NCBI GenBank assembly: GCA_037013495.1
Contig: CM072803.1
Location: 54,945,627 to 55,009,626, forward strand
Reading direction: 5' to 3'
Source of the DNA: Hippophae tibetana
Lineage: Eukaryota; Streptophyta; Magnoliopsida; Rosales; Elaeagnaceae
Length of the DNA stretch: 64,000 nt
The translations under genes and the position numbers were made by a program. The notes beneath the pieces are model-generated. The model was not told the DNA's origin. It was given only the letters and a program-made list of their open reading frames with translations, and made no database searches. This document shows, in pieces, positions 49,790 to 61,828 of the stretch (position 1 is its first letter; each line of letters starts with the position of its first letter).

Positions 49790-52525
49790 AGGGGAAAATA
49801 AAACATAATCATTTTCTCATATCTATATTATAAAAGAAAGTTGGCGAAATAAATACTACGCGTTTTATTTCCTAATAATTATGATATATTTAAGTGAAAT
49901 TATTACGTCTTATGATGCAAAACTATTTAAATTTGAAATTTTGTTCATTATTCTAAATAAGAGATCAATAATTCTCATTTTAAACTCATTTTTGACATCA
50001 ATATTCTAAACTTATTTATAAGTTATTCTGGTTGTTTTGGAGGAGATCGTAATGAATTTGCCTTTGGTTGTCCCTTTCTCCCTAGAAATCTAGGTTTCAA
50101 ACCCATTCTAAGAGTAAGAGTTAGTGAAATATGATGCTACATATTACGCTCATCCACAATAGAAGTGTTTCTAGGTAGGTAACAAAATGTTTACAAATGA
50201 TGTCTGAAACAACCTCTATCCATCAACTTTTTTCATTTGGAAGGGATGTAATATAATTTGCATGAATTTGCCTTTGCTTGGAATTAAGACTTACAAAGGA
50301 AAGAAAATAATCATATATCATCCGGAAAAATCAATAAGGGCAAAATAAAACATAATCATTTTCTCATGTCTATATTATAAAAGAAAGTTGGCAAAATAAA
50401 TACTACGCGTTTTATTTCCTAATAATTAGGATATATTTAAATGAAATTATTACGTCTTATGATGCAAAACTATTTAAATTTGAAATTTTGTTCATTATTC
50501 TAAATAAGAGATCAATAATTCTCATTTTCGACTCATTTTTTACATCAATATTCTTAACTTATTTATAAGTTATTGTGGTTGTTTTGGAAGAGATAGTAAT
50601 AAATTTGCTTTTGGTTGTCCCTTTCTCCTTAGAAATCTTGGTTTCAAACCCATTCTAAGAGTAAGAGTTAGTGAAATATGATGCTACATATTACGCTCAT
50701 CCACAATAGCAATTTTTCTAGCTAGGTAACAAAATGTTTACAAATGATGTCTGAAACAACCTCTATCCATCAACGTTTTTCATTTGTAAGGGATGTAATA
50801 TAATTTGCATGAATTTGCCTTTGCTTGGAATTAAGACTTACAAAGGAAAGAAAATAATCATATATCATCCGGAAAAATCAATAAGGGGAAAATAAAACAT
50901 AATCATTTTCTCATGTCTATATTATAAAAGAAAGTTGGAAAAAAATATACTACGCGTTTTATTTCCTAATAATTAGGATATATTTAAATGAAATTATTAC
51001 GTCTTATGATGCAAAACTATTTAAATTTGAAATTTTGTTCATTATTCTAAATAAGAGATCAATAATTCTCATTTTCGACTCATTTTTGACATCAATATTC
51101 TTAACTTATTTATAAGTTATTGTTGTTGTTTTGGAAGAGATAGTTATAAATTTGCTTTTGGTTGTCCCTTTCTCCTTAGAAATCTAGGTTTCAAACCCAT
51201 TCTATAAGTAAGAGTTAGTGAAATATGATGCTACATATTACGCTCATCCACAATAGCAATTTTTCTAGCTATTTAACAAGAAGTTTACAAATTATGTCTA
51301 AAACAACCACTATCCATCAACTTTTTCCGTTTGGAAGGGAGGTAATATAATTTGCATGAATTTGCCTGTGCGGGGAATTAGGACTTACAAAGGAAAGAAA
51401 ATAATCATAGCTCATGAGGAAAAATCAATAAGGGGAAAATAAAACATAATCATTTTCTCATATCTATATTATAAAAGAAAGTTGGCGAAATAAATACTAC
51501 GCGTTTTATTTCCTAATAATTATGATATATTTAAGTGAAATTATTACGTCTTATGATGCAAAACTATTTAAATTTGAAATTTTGTTCATTATTCTAAATA
51601 AGAGATCAATAATTCTCATTTTAAACTCATTTTTGACATCAATATTCTAAACTTATTTATAAGTTATTCTGGTTGTTTTGGAGGAGATCGTAATGAATTT
51701 GCCTTTGGTTGTCCCTTTCTCCCTAGAAATCTAGGTTTCAAACCCATTCTAAGAGTAAGAGTTAGTGAAATATGATGCTACATATTACGCTCGTCCACAA
51801 TAGAAATTTTTCTAGCTAGGTAACAAAATGTTTACAAATGATGTCTGAAACAACCTCTATCCATCAACTTTTTTCATTTGGAAGGGAGGTAATATAATTT
51901 GCATGAATTTGCCTTTTGCTTGGAATTAAGACTTACAAAGGAAAGAAAATAATCATATATCATCCGGAAAAATCAATAAGGGGAAAATAAAACATAATCA
52001 TTTTCTCATGTCTATATTATAAAAGAAAGTTGGCGAAATAAATACTACGCGTTTTATTTCCTAATAATTAGGATATATTTAAGTGAAATTATTACGTCTT
52101 ATGATGCAAAACTATTTAAATTTGAAATTGTTTTCATTATTCTAAATAAGAGATCAATAATTCTCATTTTCGACTCATTTTTGACATCAATATTCTTAAC
52201 TTACTTATAAGTTATTGTGGTTGTTTTGGAGGAGATCGTAATGAATTTGCCTTTGGTTGTCCCTTTCTCCCTAGAAATCTAGGTTTCAAAGCCATTTTAA
52301 GAGGAAGAGTTAGTGAAATATGATGCTACATATTACGCTCATCCACAATTGCAATATTTCTAGCTATTTAACAAGAAGTTTACAAATGATGTCTAAAAGA
52401 ACCTCTATCCATCAACTTTTTCCGTTTGGAAGGGAGGTAATATAATTTGCATGAATTTGCCTGTGCGGGGAATTAGGACTTACAAAGGAAAGAAAATAAT
52501 CATAGATCATGAGGAAAAATCAATA
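49790..52525. repeat. Pentamer E-I-J-E'-L/D, copy 1 (2736 bp)
   Basis: Starts are 49790, 50337, 50884, 51431 and 51979. E has GAAGTGTTTCTAGGTAGG. I has ATCTTGG and CATTTGTAAGG. J has AAATTATGTC and a private ATAGCTCATGAGG. E' has CTCGTCCAC and GCCTTTTG (548 bp). The last monomer is an L/D chimera. The next 2736 bp repeat the same order. Confidence 0.9.
51979..52525. repeat. Chimeric monomer L/D
   Basis: The monomer is L type through 52089 (G32, G57, G93, and T at 52089 in GTGAAATTATT). It is D type from 52130 (ATTGTTTTC, C226, G253, AAAGCCATTTTAAG, CAATATTTCTAGCTATTT, GATCATGAGG). The switch lies within 52090-52129. It is followed by E, as the true D at 49243 is. The copy has CACAATTGCAAT as a private change. 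Confidence 0.9.
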
Positions 52526-55261
52526 AGGGGAAAATAAAACATAATCATTTTCTCATATCTATATTATAAAAGAAAGTTGGCGAAATAAATACTACGCGTT
52601 TTATTTCCTAATAATTATGATATATTTAAGTGAAATTATTACGTCTTATGATGCAAAACTATTTAAATTTGAAATTTTGTTCATTATTCTAAATAAGAGA
52701 TCAATAATTCTCATTTTAAACTCATTTTTGACATCAATATTCTAAACTTATTTATAAGTTATTCTGGTTGTTTTGGAGGAGATCGTAATGAATTTGCCTT
52801 TGGTTGTCCCTTTCTCCCTAGAAATCTAGGTTTCAAACCCATTCTAAGAGTAAGAGTTAGTGAAATATGATGCTACATATTACGCTCATCCACAATAGAA
52901 GTGTTTCTAGCTAGGTAACAAAATGTTTACAAATGATGTCTGAAACAACCTCTATCCATCAACTTTTTTCATTTGGAAGGGATGTAATATAATTTGCATG
53001 AATTTGCCTTTGCTTGGAATTAAGACTTACAAAGGAAAGAAAATAATCATATATCATCCGGAAAAATCAATAAGGGCAAAATAAAACATAATCATTTTCT
53101 CATGTCTATATTATAAAAGAAAGTTGGCAAAATAAATACTACGCGTTTTATTTCCTAATAATTAGGATATATTTAAATGAATTTATTACGTCTTATGATG
53201 CAAAACTATTTAAATTTGAAATTTTGTTCATTATTCTAAATAAGAGATCAATAATTCTCATTTTCGACTCATTTTTTACATCAATATTCTTAACTTATTT
53301 ATAAGTTATTGTGGTTGTTTTGGAAGAGATAGTAATAAATTTGCTTTTGGTTGTCCCTTTCTCCTTAGAAATCTTGGTTTCAAACCCATTCTAAGAGTAA
53401 GAGTTAGTGAAATATGATGCTACATATTACGCTCATCCACAATAGCAATTTTTCTAGCTAGGTAACAAAATGTTTACAAATGATGTCTGAAACAACCTCT
53501 ATCCATCAACGTTTTTCATTTGTAAGGGATGTAATATAATTTGCATGAATTTGCCTTTGCTTGGAATTAAGACTTACAAAGGAAAGAAAATAATCATATA
53601 TCATCCGGAAAAATCAATAAGGGGAAAATAAAACATAATCATTTTCTCATGTCTATATTATAAAAGAAAGTTGGAAAAAAATATACTACGCGTTTTATTT
53701 CCTAATAATTAGGATATATTTAAATGAAATTATTACGTCTTATGATGCAAAACTATTTAAATTTGAAATTTTGTTCATTATTCTAAATAAGAGATCAATA
53801 ATTCTCATTTTCGACTCATTTTTGACATCAATATTCTTAACTTATTTATAAGTTATTGTTGTTGTTTTGGAAGAGATAGTTATAAATTTGCTTTTGGTTG
53901 TCCCTTTCTCCTTAGAAATCTAGGTTTCAAACCCATTCTATAAGTAAGAGTTAGTGAAATATGATGCTACATATTACGCTCATCCACAATAGCAATTTTT
54001 CTAGCTATTTAACAAGAAGTTTACAAATTATGTCTAAAACAACCACTATCCATCAACTTTTTCCGTTTGGAAGGGAGGTAATATAATTTGCATGAATTTG
54101 CCTGTGCGGGGAATTAGGACTTACAAAGGAAAGAAAATAATCATAGATCATGAGGAAAAATCAATAAGGGGAAAATAAAACATAATCATTTTCTCATATC
54201 TATATTATAAAAGAAAGTTGGCGAAATAAATACTACGCGTTTTATTTCCTAATAATTATGATATATTTAAGTGAAATTCTTACGTCTTATGATGCAAAAC
54301 TATTTAAATTTGAAATTTTGTTCATTATTCTAAATAAGAGATCAATAATTCTCATTTTAAACTCATTTTTGACATCAATATTCTAAACTTATTTATAAGT
54401 TATTCTGGTTGTTTTGGAGGAGATCGTAATGAATTTGCCTTTGGTTGTCCCTTTCTCCCTAGAAATCTAGGTTTCAAACCCATTCTAAGAGTAAGAGTTA
54501 GTGAAATATGATGCTACATATTACGCTCGTCCACAATAGAAATTTTTCTAGCTAGGTAACAAAATGTTTACAAATGATGTCTGAAACAACCTCTATCCAT
54601 CAACTTTTTTCATTTGGAAGGGAGGTAATATAATTTGCATGAATTTGCCTTTTGCTTGGAATTAAGACTTACAAAGGAAAGAAAATAATCATATATCATC
54701 CGGAAAAATCAATAAGGGGAAAATAAAACATAATCATTTTCTCATGTCTATATTATAAAAGAAAGTTGGCGAAATAAATACTACGCGTTTTATTTCCTAA
54801 TAATTAGGATATATTTAAGTGAAATTATTACGTCTTATGATGCAAAACTATTTAAATTTGAAATTTTGTTCATTATTCTAAATAAGAGATCAATAATTCT
54901 CATTTTCGACTCATTTTTGACATCAATATTCTTAACTTATTTATAAGTTATTGTGGTTGTTTTGGAAGAGATCGTAATAAATTTGCTTTTGGTTGTCCCT
55001 TTCTCTCTAGAAATCTAGGTTTCAAACCCATTCTATGAGTAAGAGTTAGTGAAATATGATGCTACATATTATGCTCATCCACAATAGAAATTTTTCTAGC
55101 TAGGTAACAAAATGTTTACAAATGATGTCTGAAACAACCTCTATCCATCAACTTTTTTCATTTGGAAGGGAGGTAATATAATTTGCATGAATTTGCCTTT
55201 GCTTGGAATTAAGACTTACAAAGGAAAGAAAATAATCATATATCATCCGGAAAAATCATTA
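52526..55261. repeat. Pentamer E-I-J-E'-L, copy 2 (2736 bp)
   Basis: Starts are 52526, 53073, 53620, 54167 and 54715. Each of the first four monomers differs from its partner in copy 1 by about one noticed base: CTAGCTAGG against CTAGGTAGG in E, GAATTTATT in I, GATCATGAGG in J and AAATTCTTACG in E'. The fifth is an intact L instead of L/D. This is the most recent-looking duplication in the window. Confidence 0.9.
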
Positions 55262-57997
55262 AGGGGATAATAAAACATAATCATTTTCTCATATATATAT
55301 TATAAAAGAAAGTTGGCCAAATAAATACTACGCGTTTTATTTCCTAATAATTATGATATATTTAAGTGAAATTATTACGTCTTATGATGCAAAACTATTT
55401 AAATTTGAAATTTTGTTCATTATTCTAAATAAGAGATCAATAATTCTCATTTTCGACTCATTTTTGACATCAATATTCTTAACTTATTTATAAGTTATTG
55501 TGGTTGTTTTGGAAGAGATCGTAATAAATTTGCTTTTGGTTGTCCCTTTCTCTCTAGAAATCTAGGTTTCAAACCCATTCTATGAGTAAGAGTTAGTGAA
55601 ATATGATGCTACATATTATGCTCATCCACAATAGAAATTTTTCTAGCTAGGTAACAAAATGTTTACAAATGATGTCTGAAACAACCTCTATCCATCAACT
55701 TTTTTCATTTGGAAGGGAGGTAATATAATTTGCATGAATTTTCTTTGCTTGGAATTAAGACTTACAAAGGAAAGAAAATAATCATATATCATCCGGAAAA
55801 ATCATTAAGGGGATAATAAAACATAATCATTTTCTCATATATATATTATAAAAGAAAGTTGGCCAAATAAATACTACGCGTTTTATTTCCTAATAATTAT
55901 GATATATTTATGTGAAATTATTATGTCTTATGATGCAAAACTATTTAAATTTGAAATTTTGTTCATTATTCTAAATAAGAGATCAATAATTCTCATTTTC
56001 GACTCATTTTTGACATCAATATTCTTAACTTATTTATAAGTTATTGTGGTTGTTTTGGAAGAGATCGTTATAAATTTGCTTTTGGTTGTCCCTTTCTCCT
56101 TAGAAATCTAGGTTTCAAACCCATTCTATGAGTAAGAGTTAGTGAAATATGATGCTACATATTACGCTCATCCACAATAGAAATTTTTCTAGCTAGGTAA
56201 CAAAAAGTTTACAAAGGATGTCTGAAACAACCTCAATCCATCAACTTTTTTTCATTTGGAAGGGAGGTAATATAATTTGGATGAATTTTCCTGGGCTAGG
56301 AATTAAGAATTACAAAGGAAAGAAAATAATCATAGATCATCGGGAAAAATCAATAAGGGGAAAATAATATATAATCATTTTCTCATATCTATTTTATAAA
56401 AGAAAGTTGGCGAAATAAATACTACGAGTTTTATTTCGTAATAATTATGATATATTAAAGTGAAATTATTACGTCTTATAATGCAAAACTATTTAAATTT
56501 GAAATTTTGTTCATTATTCTAAATAAGAGATCAATAATTCTCATTTTCGACTCATTTTTGACATGAATATACTTAACTTATTTATAAGTTATTGTGGTTG
56601 TTTTGGATGGGATCGTAATGAATTTGCCTTTCGTTGTGTCTTTCTCCCTAGAAATCTAGGTTTCAAACCCATTCTAAGAGTAAGAGTTAGTGAAATATGA
56701 TGCTACATATTACGCTCATCCACAATAGAAATGTTTCTAGCTAGGTAACAAAATGTTTACAAATGATGTCTGAAACAACCTCTATCCATCAACTTTTTTC
56801 ATTTGGAAGGGATGTAATATAATTTGCATGAATTTGCCTTTGCTTGGAATTAAGACTTACAAAGGAAAGAAAATAATCATATATCATCCGGAAAAATCAA
56901 TAAGGGCAAAATAAAACATAATCATTTTCTCATGTCTATATTATAAAAGAAAGTTGGCAAAATAAATACTACGCGTTTTATTTCCTAATAATTAGGATAT
57001 ATTTAAATGAAATTATTACGTCTTATGATGCAAAACTATTTAAATTTGAAATTTTGTTCATTATTCTAAATAAGAGATCAATAATTCTCATTTTCGACTC
57101 ATTTTTGACATCAATATTCTTAACTTATTTATAAGTTATTGTGGTTGTTTTGGAAGAGATCGTAATAAATTTGCTTTTGGTTGTCCCTTTCTCTCTAGAA
57201 ATCTAGGTTTCAAACCCATTCTATGAGTAAGAGTTAGTGAAATATGATGCTACATATTATGCTCATCCACAATAGAAATTTTTCTAGCTAGGTAACAAAA
57301 TGTTTACAAATGATGTCTGAAACAACCTCTATCCATCAACTTTTTTCATTTGGAAGGGAGGTAATATAATTTGCATGAATTTGCCTTTGCTTGGAATTAA
57401 GACTTACAAAGGAAAGAAAATAATCATATATCATCCGGAAAAATCATTAAGGGGATAATAAAACATAATCATTTTCTCATATATATATTATAAAAGAAAG
57501 TTGGCCAAATAAATACTACGCGTTTTATTTCCTAATAATTATGATATATTTATGTGAAATTATTACGTCTTATGATGCAAAACTATTTAAATTTGAAATT
57601 TTGTTCATTATTCTAAATAAGAGATCAATAATTCTCATTTTAAACTCATTTTTGACATCAATATTCTAAACTTATTTATAAGTTATTCTGGTTGTTTTGG
57701 AGGAGATCGTAATGAATTTGCCTTTGGTTGTCCCTTTCTCCCTAGAAATCTAGGTTTCAAACCCATTCTAAGAGTAAGAGTTAGTGAAATATGATGCTAC
57801 ATATTACGCTCGTCCACAATAGAAATTTTTCTAGCTAGGTAACAAAATGTTTACAAATGATGTCTGAAACAACCTCTATCCATCAACTTTTTTCATTTGG
57901 AAGGGAGGTAATATAATTTGCATGAATTTGCCTTTTGCTTGGAATTAAGACTTACAAAGGAAAGAAAATAATCATATATCATCCGGAAAAATCAATA
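54715..57997. repeat. Hexamer L-M-N-O-I/L-N/E', copy 1 (3283 bp)
   Basis: Starts are 54715, 55262, 55808, 56356, 56903 and 57450. M is 546 bp through GAATTTTCTTTGC for GAATTTGCCTTTGC. N has ATGTC at about 116-120. O has TTTTTGACATG. The fifth starts as I (GGGC, A57, G93) and becomes L (GATCGTAATAAA, TCTCTAG, ATTATGCTC). The sixth is an N/E' chimera. Confidence 0.88.
57450..57997. repeat. Chimeric monomer N/E'
   Basis: The monomer has an N-type head (AGGGGATAAT, CATATATAT, GGCCAAAT, TTATGTG up to 57556). It is E' type from 57641 (AA at 193-194, TTCTAAAC, G253, CTCGTCCAC, GCCTTTTG, 548 bp). The switch lies between 57557 and 57640. It is followed by L, as the true E' at 54167 is. Confidence 0.88.
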
Positions 57998-60900
57998 AGG
58001 GGAAAATAAAACATAATCATTTTCTCATGTCTATATTATAAAAGAAAGTTGGCGAAATAAATACTACGCGTTTTATTTCCTAATAATTAGGATATATTTA
58101 AGTGAAATTATTACGTCTTATGATGCAAAACTATTTAAATTTGAAATTTTGTTCATTATTCTAAATAAGAGATCAATAATTCTCATTTTCGACTCATTTT
58201 TGACATCAATATTCTTAACTTATTTATAAGTTATTGTGGTTGTTTTGGAAGAGATCGTAATAAATTTGCTTTTGGTTGTCCCTTTCTCTCTAGAAATCTA
58301 GGTTTCAAACCCATTCTATGAGTAAGAGTTAGTGAAATATGATGCTACATATTATGCTCATCCACAATAGAAATTTTTCTAGCTAGGTAACAAAATGTTT
58401 ACAAATGATGTCTGAAACAACCTCTATCCATCAACTTTTTTCATTTGGAAGGGAGGTAATATAATTTGCATGAATTTGCCTTTGCTTGGAATTAAGACTT
58501 ACAAAGGAAAGAAAATAATCATATATCATCCGGAAAAATCATTAAGGGGATAATAAAACATAATCATTTTCTCATATATATATTATAAAAGAAAGTTAGC
58601 CAAATAAATACTACGCGTTTTATTTCCTAATAATTATGATATATTTAAGTGAAATTATTACGTCTTATGATGCAAAACTATTTAAATTTGAAATTTTGTT
58701 CATTATTCTAAATAAGAGATCAATAATTCTCATTTTCGACTCATTTTTGACATCAATATTCTTAACTTATTTATAAGTTATTGTGGTTGTTTTGGAAGAG
58801 ATCGTAATAAATTTGCTTTTGGTTGTCCCTTTCTCTCTAGAAATCTAGGTTTCAAACCCATTCTATGAGTAAGAGTTAGTGAAATATGATGCTACATATT
58901 ATGCTCATCCACAATAGAAATTTTTCTAGCTAGGTAACAAAATGTTTACAAATGATGTCTGAAACAACCTCTATCCATCAACTTTTTTCATTTGGAAGGG
59001 AGGTAATATAATTTGCATGAATTTTCTTTGCTTGGAATTAAGACTTACAAAGGAAAGAAAATAATCATATATCATCCGGAAAAATCATTAAGGGGATAAT
59101 AAAACATAATCATTTTCTCATATATATATATTATAAAAGAAAGTTGGCCAAATAAATACTACGCGTTTTATTTCCTAATAATTATGATATATTTATGTGA
59201 AATTATTATGTCTTATGATGCAAAACTATTTAAATTTGAAATTTTGTTCATTATTCTAAATAAGAGATCAATAATTCTCATTTTCGACTCATTTTTGACA
59301 TCAATATTCTTAACTTATTTATAAGTTATTGTGGTTGTTTTGGAAGAGATCGTTATAAATTTGCTTTTGGTTGTCCCTTTCTCCTTAGAAATCTAGGTTT
59401 CAAACCCATTCTATGAGTAAGAGTTAGTGAAATATGATGCTACATATTACGCTCATCCACAATAGAAATTTTTCTAGCTAGGTAACAAAAAGTTTACAAA
59501 GGATGTCTGAAACAACCTCAATCCATCAACTTTTTTTCATTTGGAAGGGAGGTAATATAATTTGGATGAATTTTCCTGGGCTAGGAATTAAGAATTACAA
59601 AGGAAAGAAAATAATCATAGATCATCGGGAAAAATCAATAAGGGGAAAATAATATATAATCATTTTCTCATATCTATTTTATAAAAGAAAGTTGGCGAAA
59701 TAAATACTACGAGTTTTATTTCGTAATAATTATGATATATTAAAGTGAAATTATTACGTCTTATAATGCAAAACTATTTAAATTTGAAATTTTGTTCATT
59801 ATTCTAAATAAGAGATCAATAATTCTCATTTTCGACTCATTTTTGACATGAATATACTTAACTTATTTATAAGTTATTGTGGTTGTTTTGGATGGGATCG
59901 TAATGAATTTGCCTTTCGTTGTGTCTTTCTCCCTAGAAATCTAGGTTTCAAACCCATTCTAAGAGTAAGAGTTAGTGAAATATGATGCTACATATTACGC
60001 TCATCCACAATAGAAATGTTTCTAGCTAGGTAACAAAATGTTTACAAATGATGTCTGAAACAACCTCTATCATCAACTTTTTTCATTTGGAAGGGATGTA
60101 ATATAATTTGCATGAATTTGCCTTTGCTTGGAATTAAGACTTACAAAGGAAAGAAAATAATCATATATCATCCGGAAAAATCAATAAGGGCAAAATAAAA
60201 CATAATCATTTTCTCATGTCTATATTATAAAAGAAAGTTGGCAAAATAAATACTACGCGTTTTATTTCCTAATAATTAGGATATATTTAAATGAAATTAT
60301 TACGTCTTATGATGCAAAACTATTTAAATTTGAAATTTTGTTCATTATTCTAAATAAGAGATCAATAATTCTCATTTTCGACTCATTTTTGACATCAATA
60401 TTCTTAACTTATTTATAAGTTATTGTGGTTGTTTTGGAAGAGATCGTAATAAATTTGCTTTTGGTTGTCCCTTTCTCTCTAGAAATCTAGGTTTCAAACC
60501 CATTCTATGAGTAAGAGTTAGTGAAATATGATGCTACATATTATGCTCATCCACAATAGAAATTTTTCTAGCTAGGTAACAAAATGTTTACAAATGATGT
60601 CTGAAACAACCTCTATCCATCAACTTTTTTCATTTGGAAGGGAGGTAATATAATTTGCATGAATTTGCCTTTGCTTGGAATTAAGACTTACAAAGGAAAG
60701 AAAATAATCATATATCATCCGGAAAAATCATTAAGGGGATAATAAAACATAATCATTTTCTCATATATATATTATAAAAGAAAGTTGGCCAAATAAATAC
60801 TACGCGTTTTATTTCCTAATAATTATGATATATTTATGTGAAATTATTACGTCTTATGATGCAAAACTATTTAAATTTGAAATTTTGTTCATTATTCTAA

Positions 60901-61281
60901 ATAAGAGATCAATAATTCTCATTTTCGACTCATTTTTGACATCAATATTCTTAACTTATTTATAAGTTATTGTGGTTGTTTTGGAAGAGATCGTTATAAA
61001 TTTGCTTTTGGTTGTCCCTTTCTCCTTAGAAATCTAGGTTTCAAACCCATTCTATGAGTAAGAGTTAGTGAAATATGATGCTACATATTACGCTCATCCA
61101 CAATAGAAATTTTTCTAGCTAGGTAACAAAAAGTTTACAAAGGATGTCTGAAACAACCTCAATCCATCAACTTTTTTTCATTTGGAAGGGAGGTAATATA
61201 ATTTGGATGAATTTTCCTGGGCTAGGAATTAAGAATTACAAAGGAAAGAAAATAATCATAGATCATCGGGAAAAATCAATA
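57998..61281. repeat. Hexamer L-M-N-O-I/L-N, copy 2
   Basis: Starts are 57998, 58545, 59091, 59641, 60187 and 60734. It shares the 546-bp M with GAATTTTCTTTGC and the N with ATGTC. Private changes are AAGTTAGCC in M, an extra AT in N (550 bp) and CTCTATCATCAAC, one C short, in O (546 bp). The sixth monomer is a full N, not N/E'. Confidence 0.88.
59117..59134. repeat. (AT)n expansion in type N monomer
   Basis: Type M and N heads have CATATATATATT near 29-40. Here one extra AT dinucleotide lengthens the run and makes this the only 550-bp monomer in the window. It looks like a single slippage step. Confidence 0.8.
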
Positions 61282-61828
61282 AGGGGAAAATAATATATAA
61301 TCATTTTCTCATATCTATTTTATAAAAGAAAGTTTGCGAAATAAATACTACGAGTTTTATTTCGTAATAATTATGATATATTAAAGTGAAATTATTACGT
61401 CTTATAATGCAAAACTATTTAAATTTGAAATTTTGTTCATTATTCTAAATAAGAGATCAATAATTCTCATTTTCGACTCATTTTTGACATGAATATACTT
61501 AACTTATTTATAAGTTATTGTGGTTGTTTTGGATGGGATCGTAATGAATTTGCCTTTCGTTGTGTCTTTCTCCCTAGAAATCTAGGTTTCAAACCCATTC
61601 TAAGAGTAAGAGTTAGTGAAATATGATGCTACATATTACGCTCATCCACAATAGAAATGTTTCTAGCTAGGTAACAAAATGTTTACAAATGATGTCTGAA
61701 ACAACCTCTATCCATCAACTTTTTTCATTTGGAAGGGATGTAATATAATTTGCATGAATTTGCCTTTGCTTGGAATTAAGACTTACAAAGGAAAGAAAAT
61801 AATCATATATCATCCGGAAAAATCAATA
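61282..61828. repeat. Type O monomer
   Basis: This is O of the later subfamily (TTTTTGACATG, ACGAGT, TTTCGTAAT, GGATGGGATCG, TTTCGTTGTGTC), with AAGTTTGCG as a private change. Its tail passes into an AAGGGCAAAAT head, as at 56903 and 60187, so O followed by an I head is a stable junction in this part. Confidence 0.84.
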
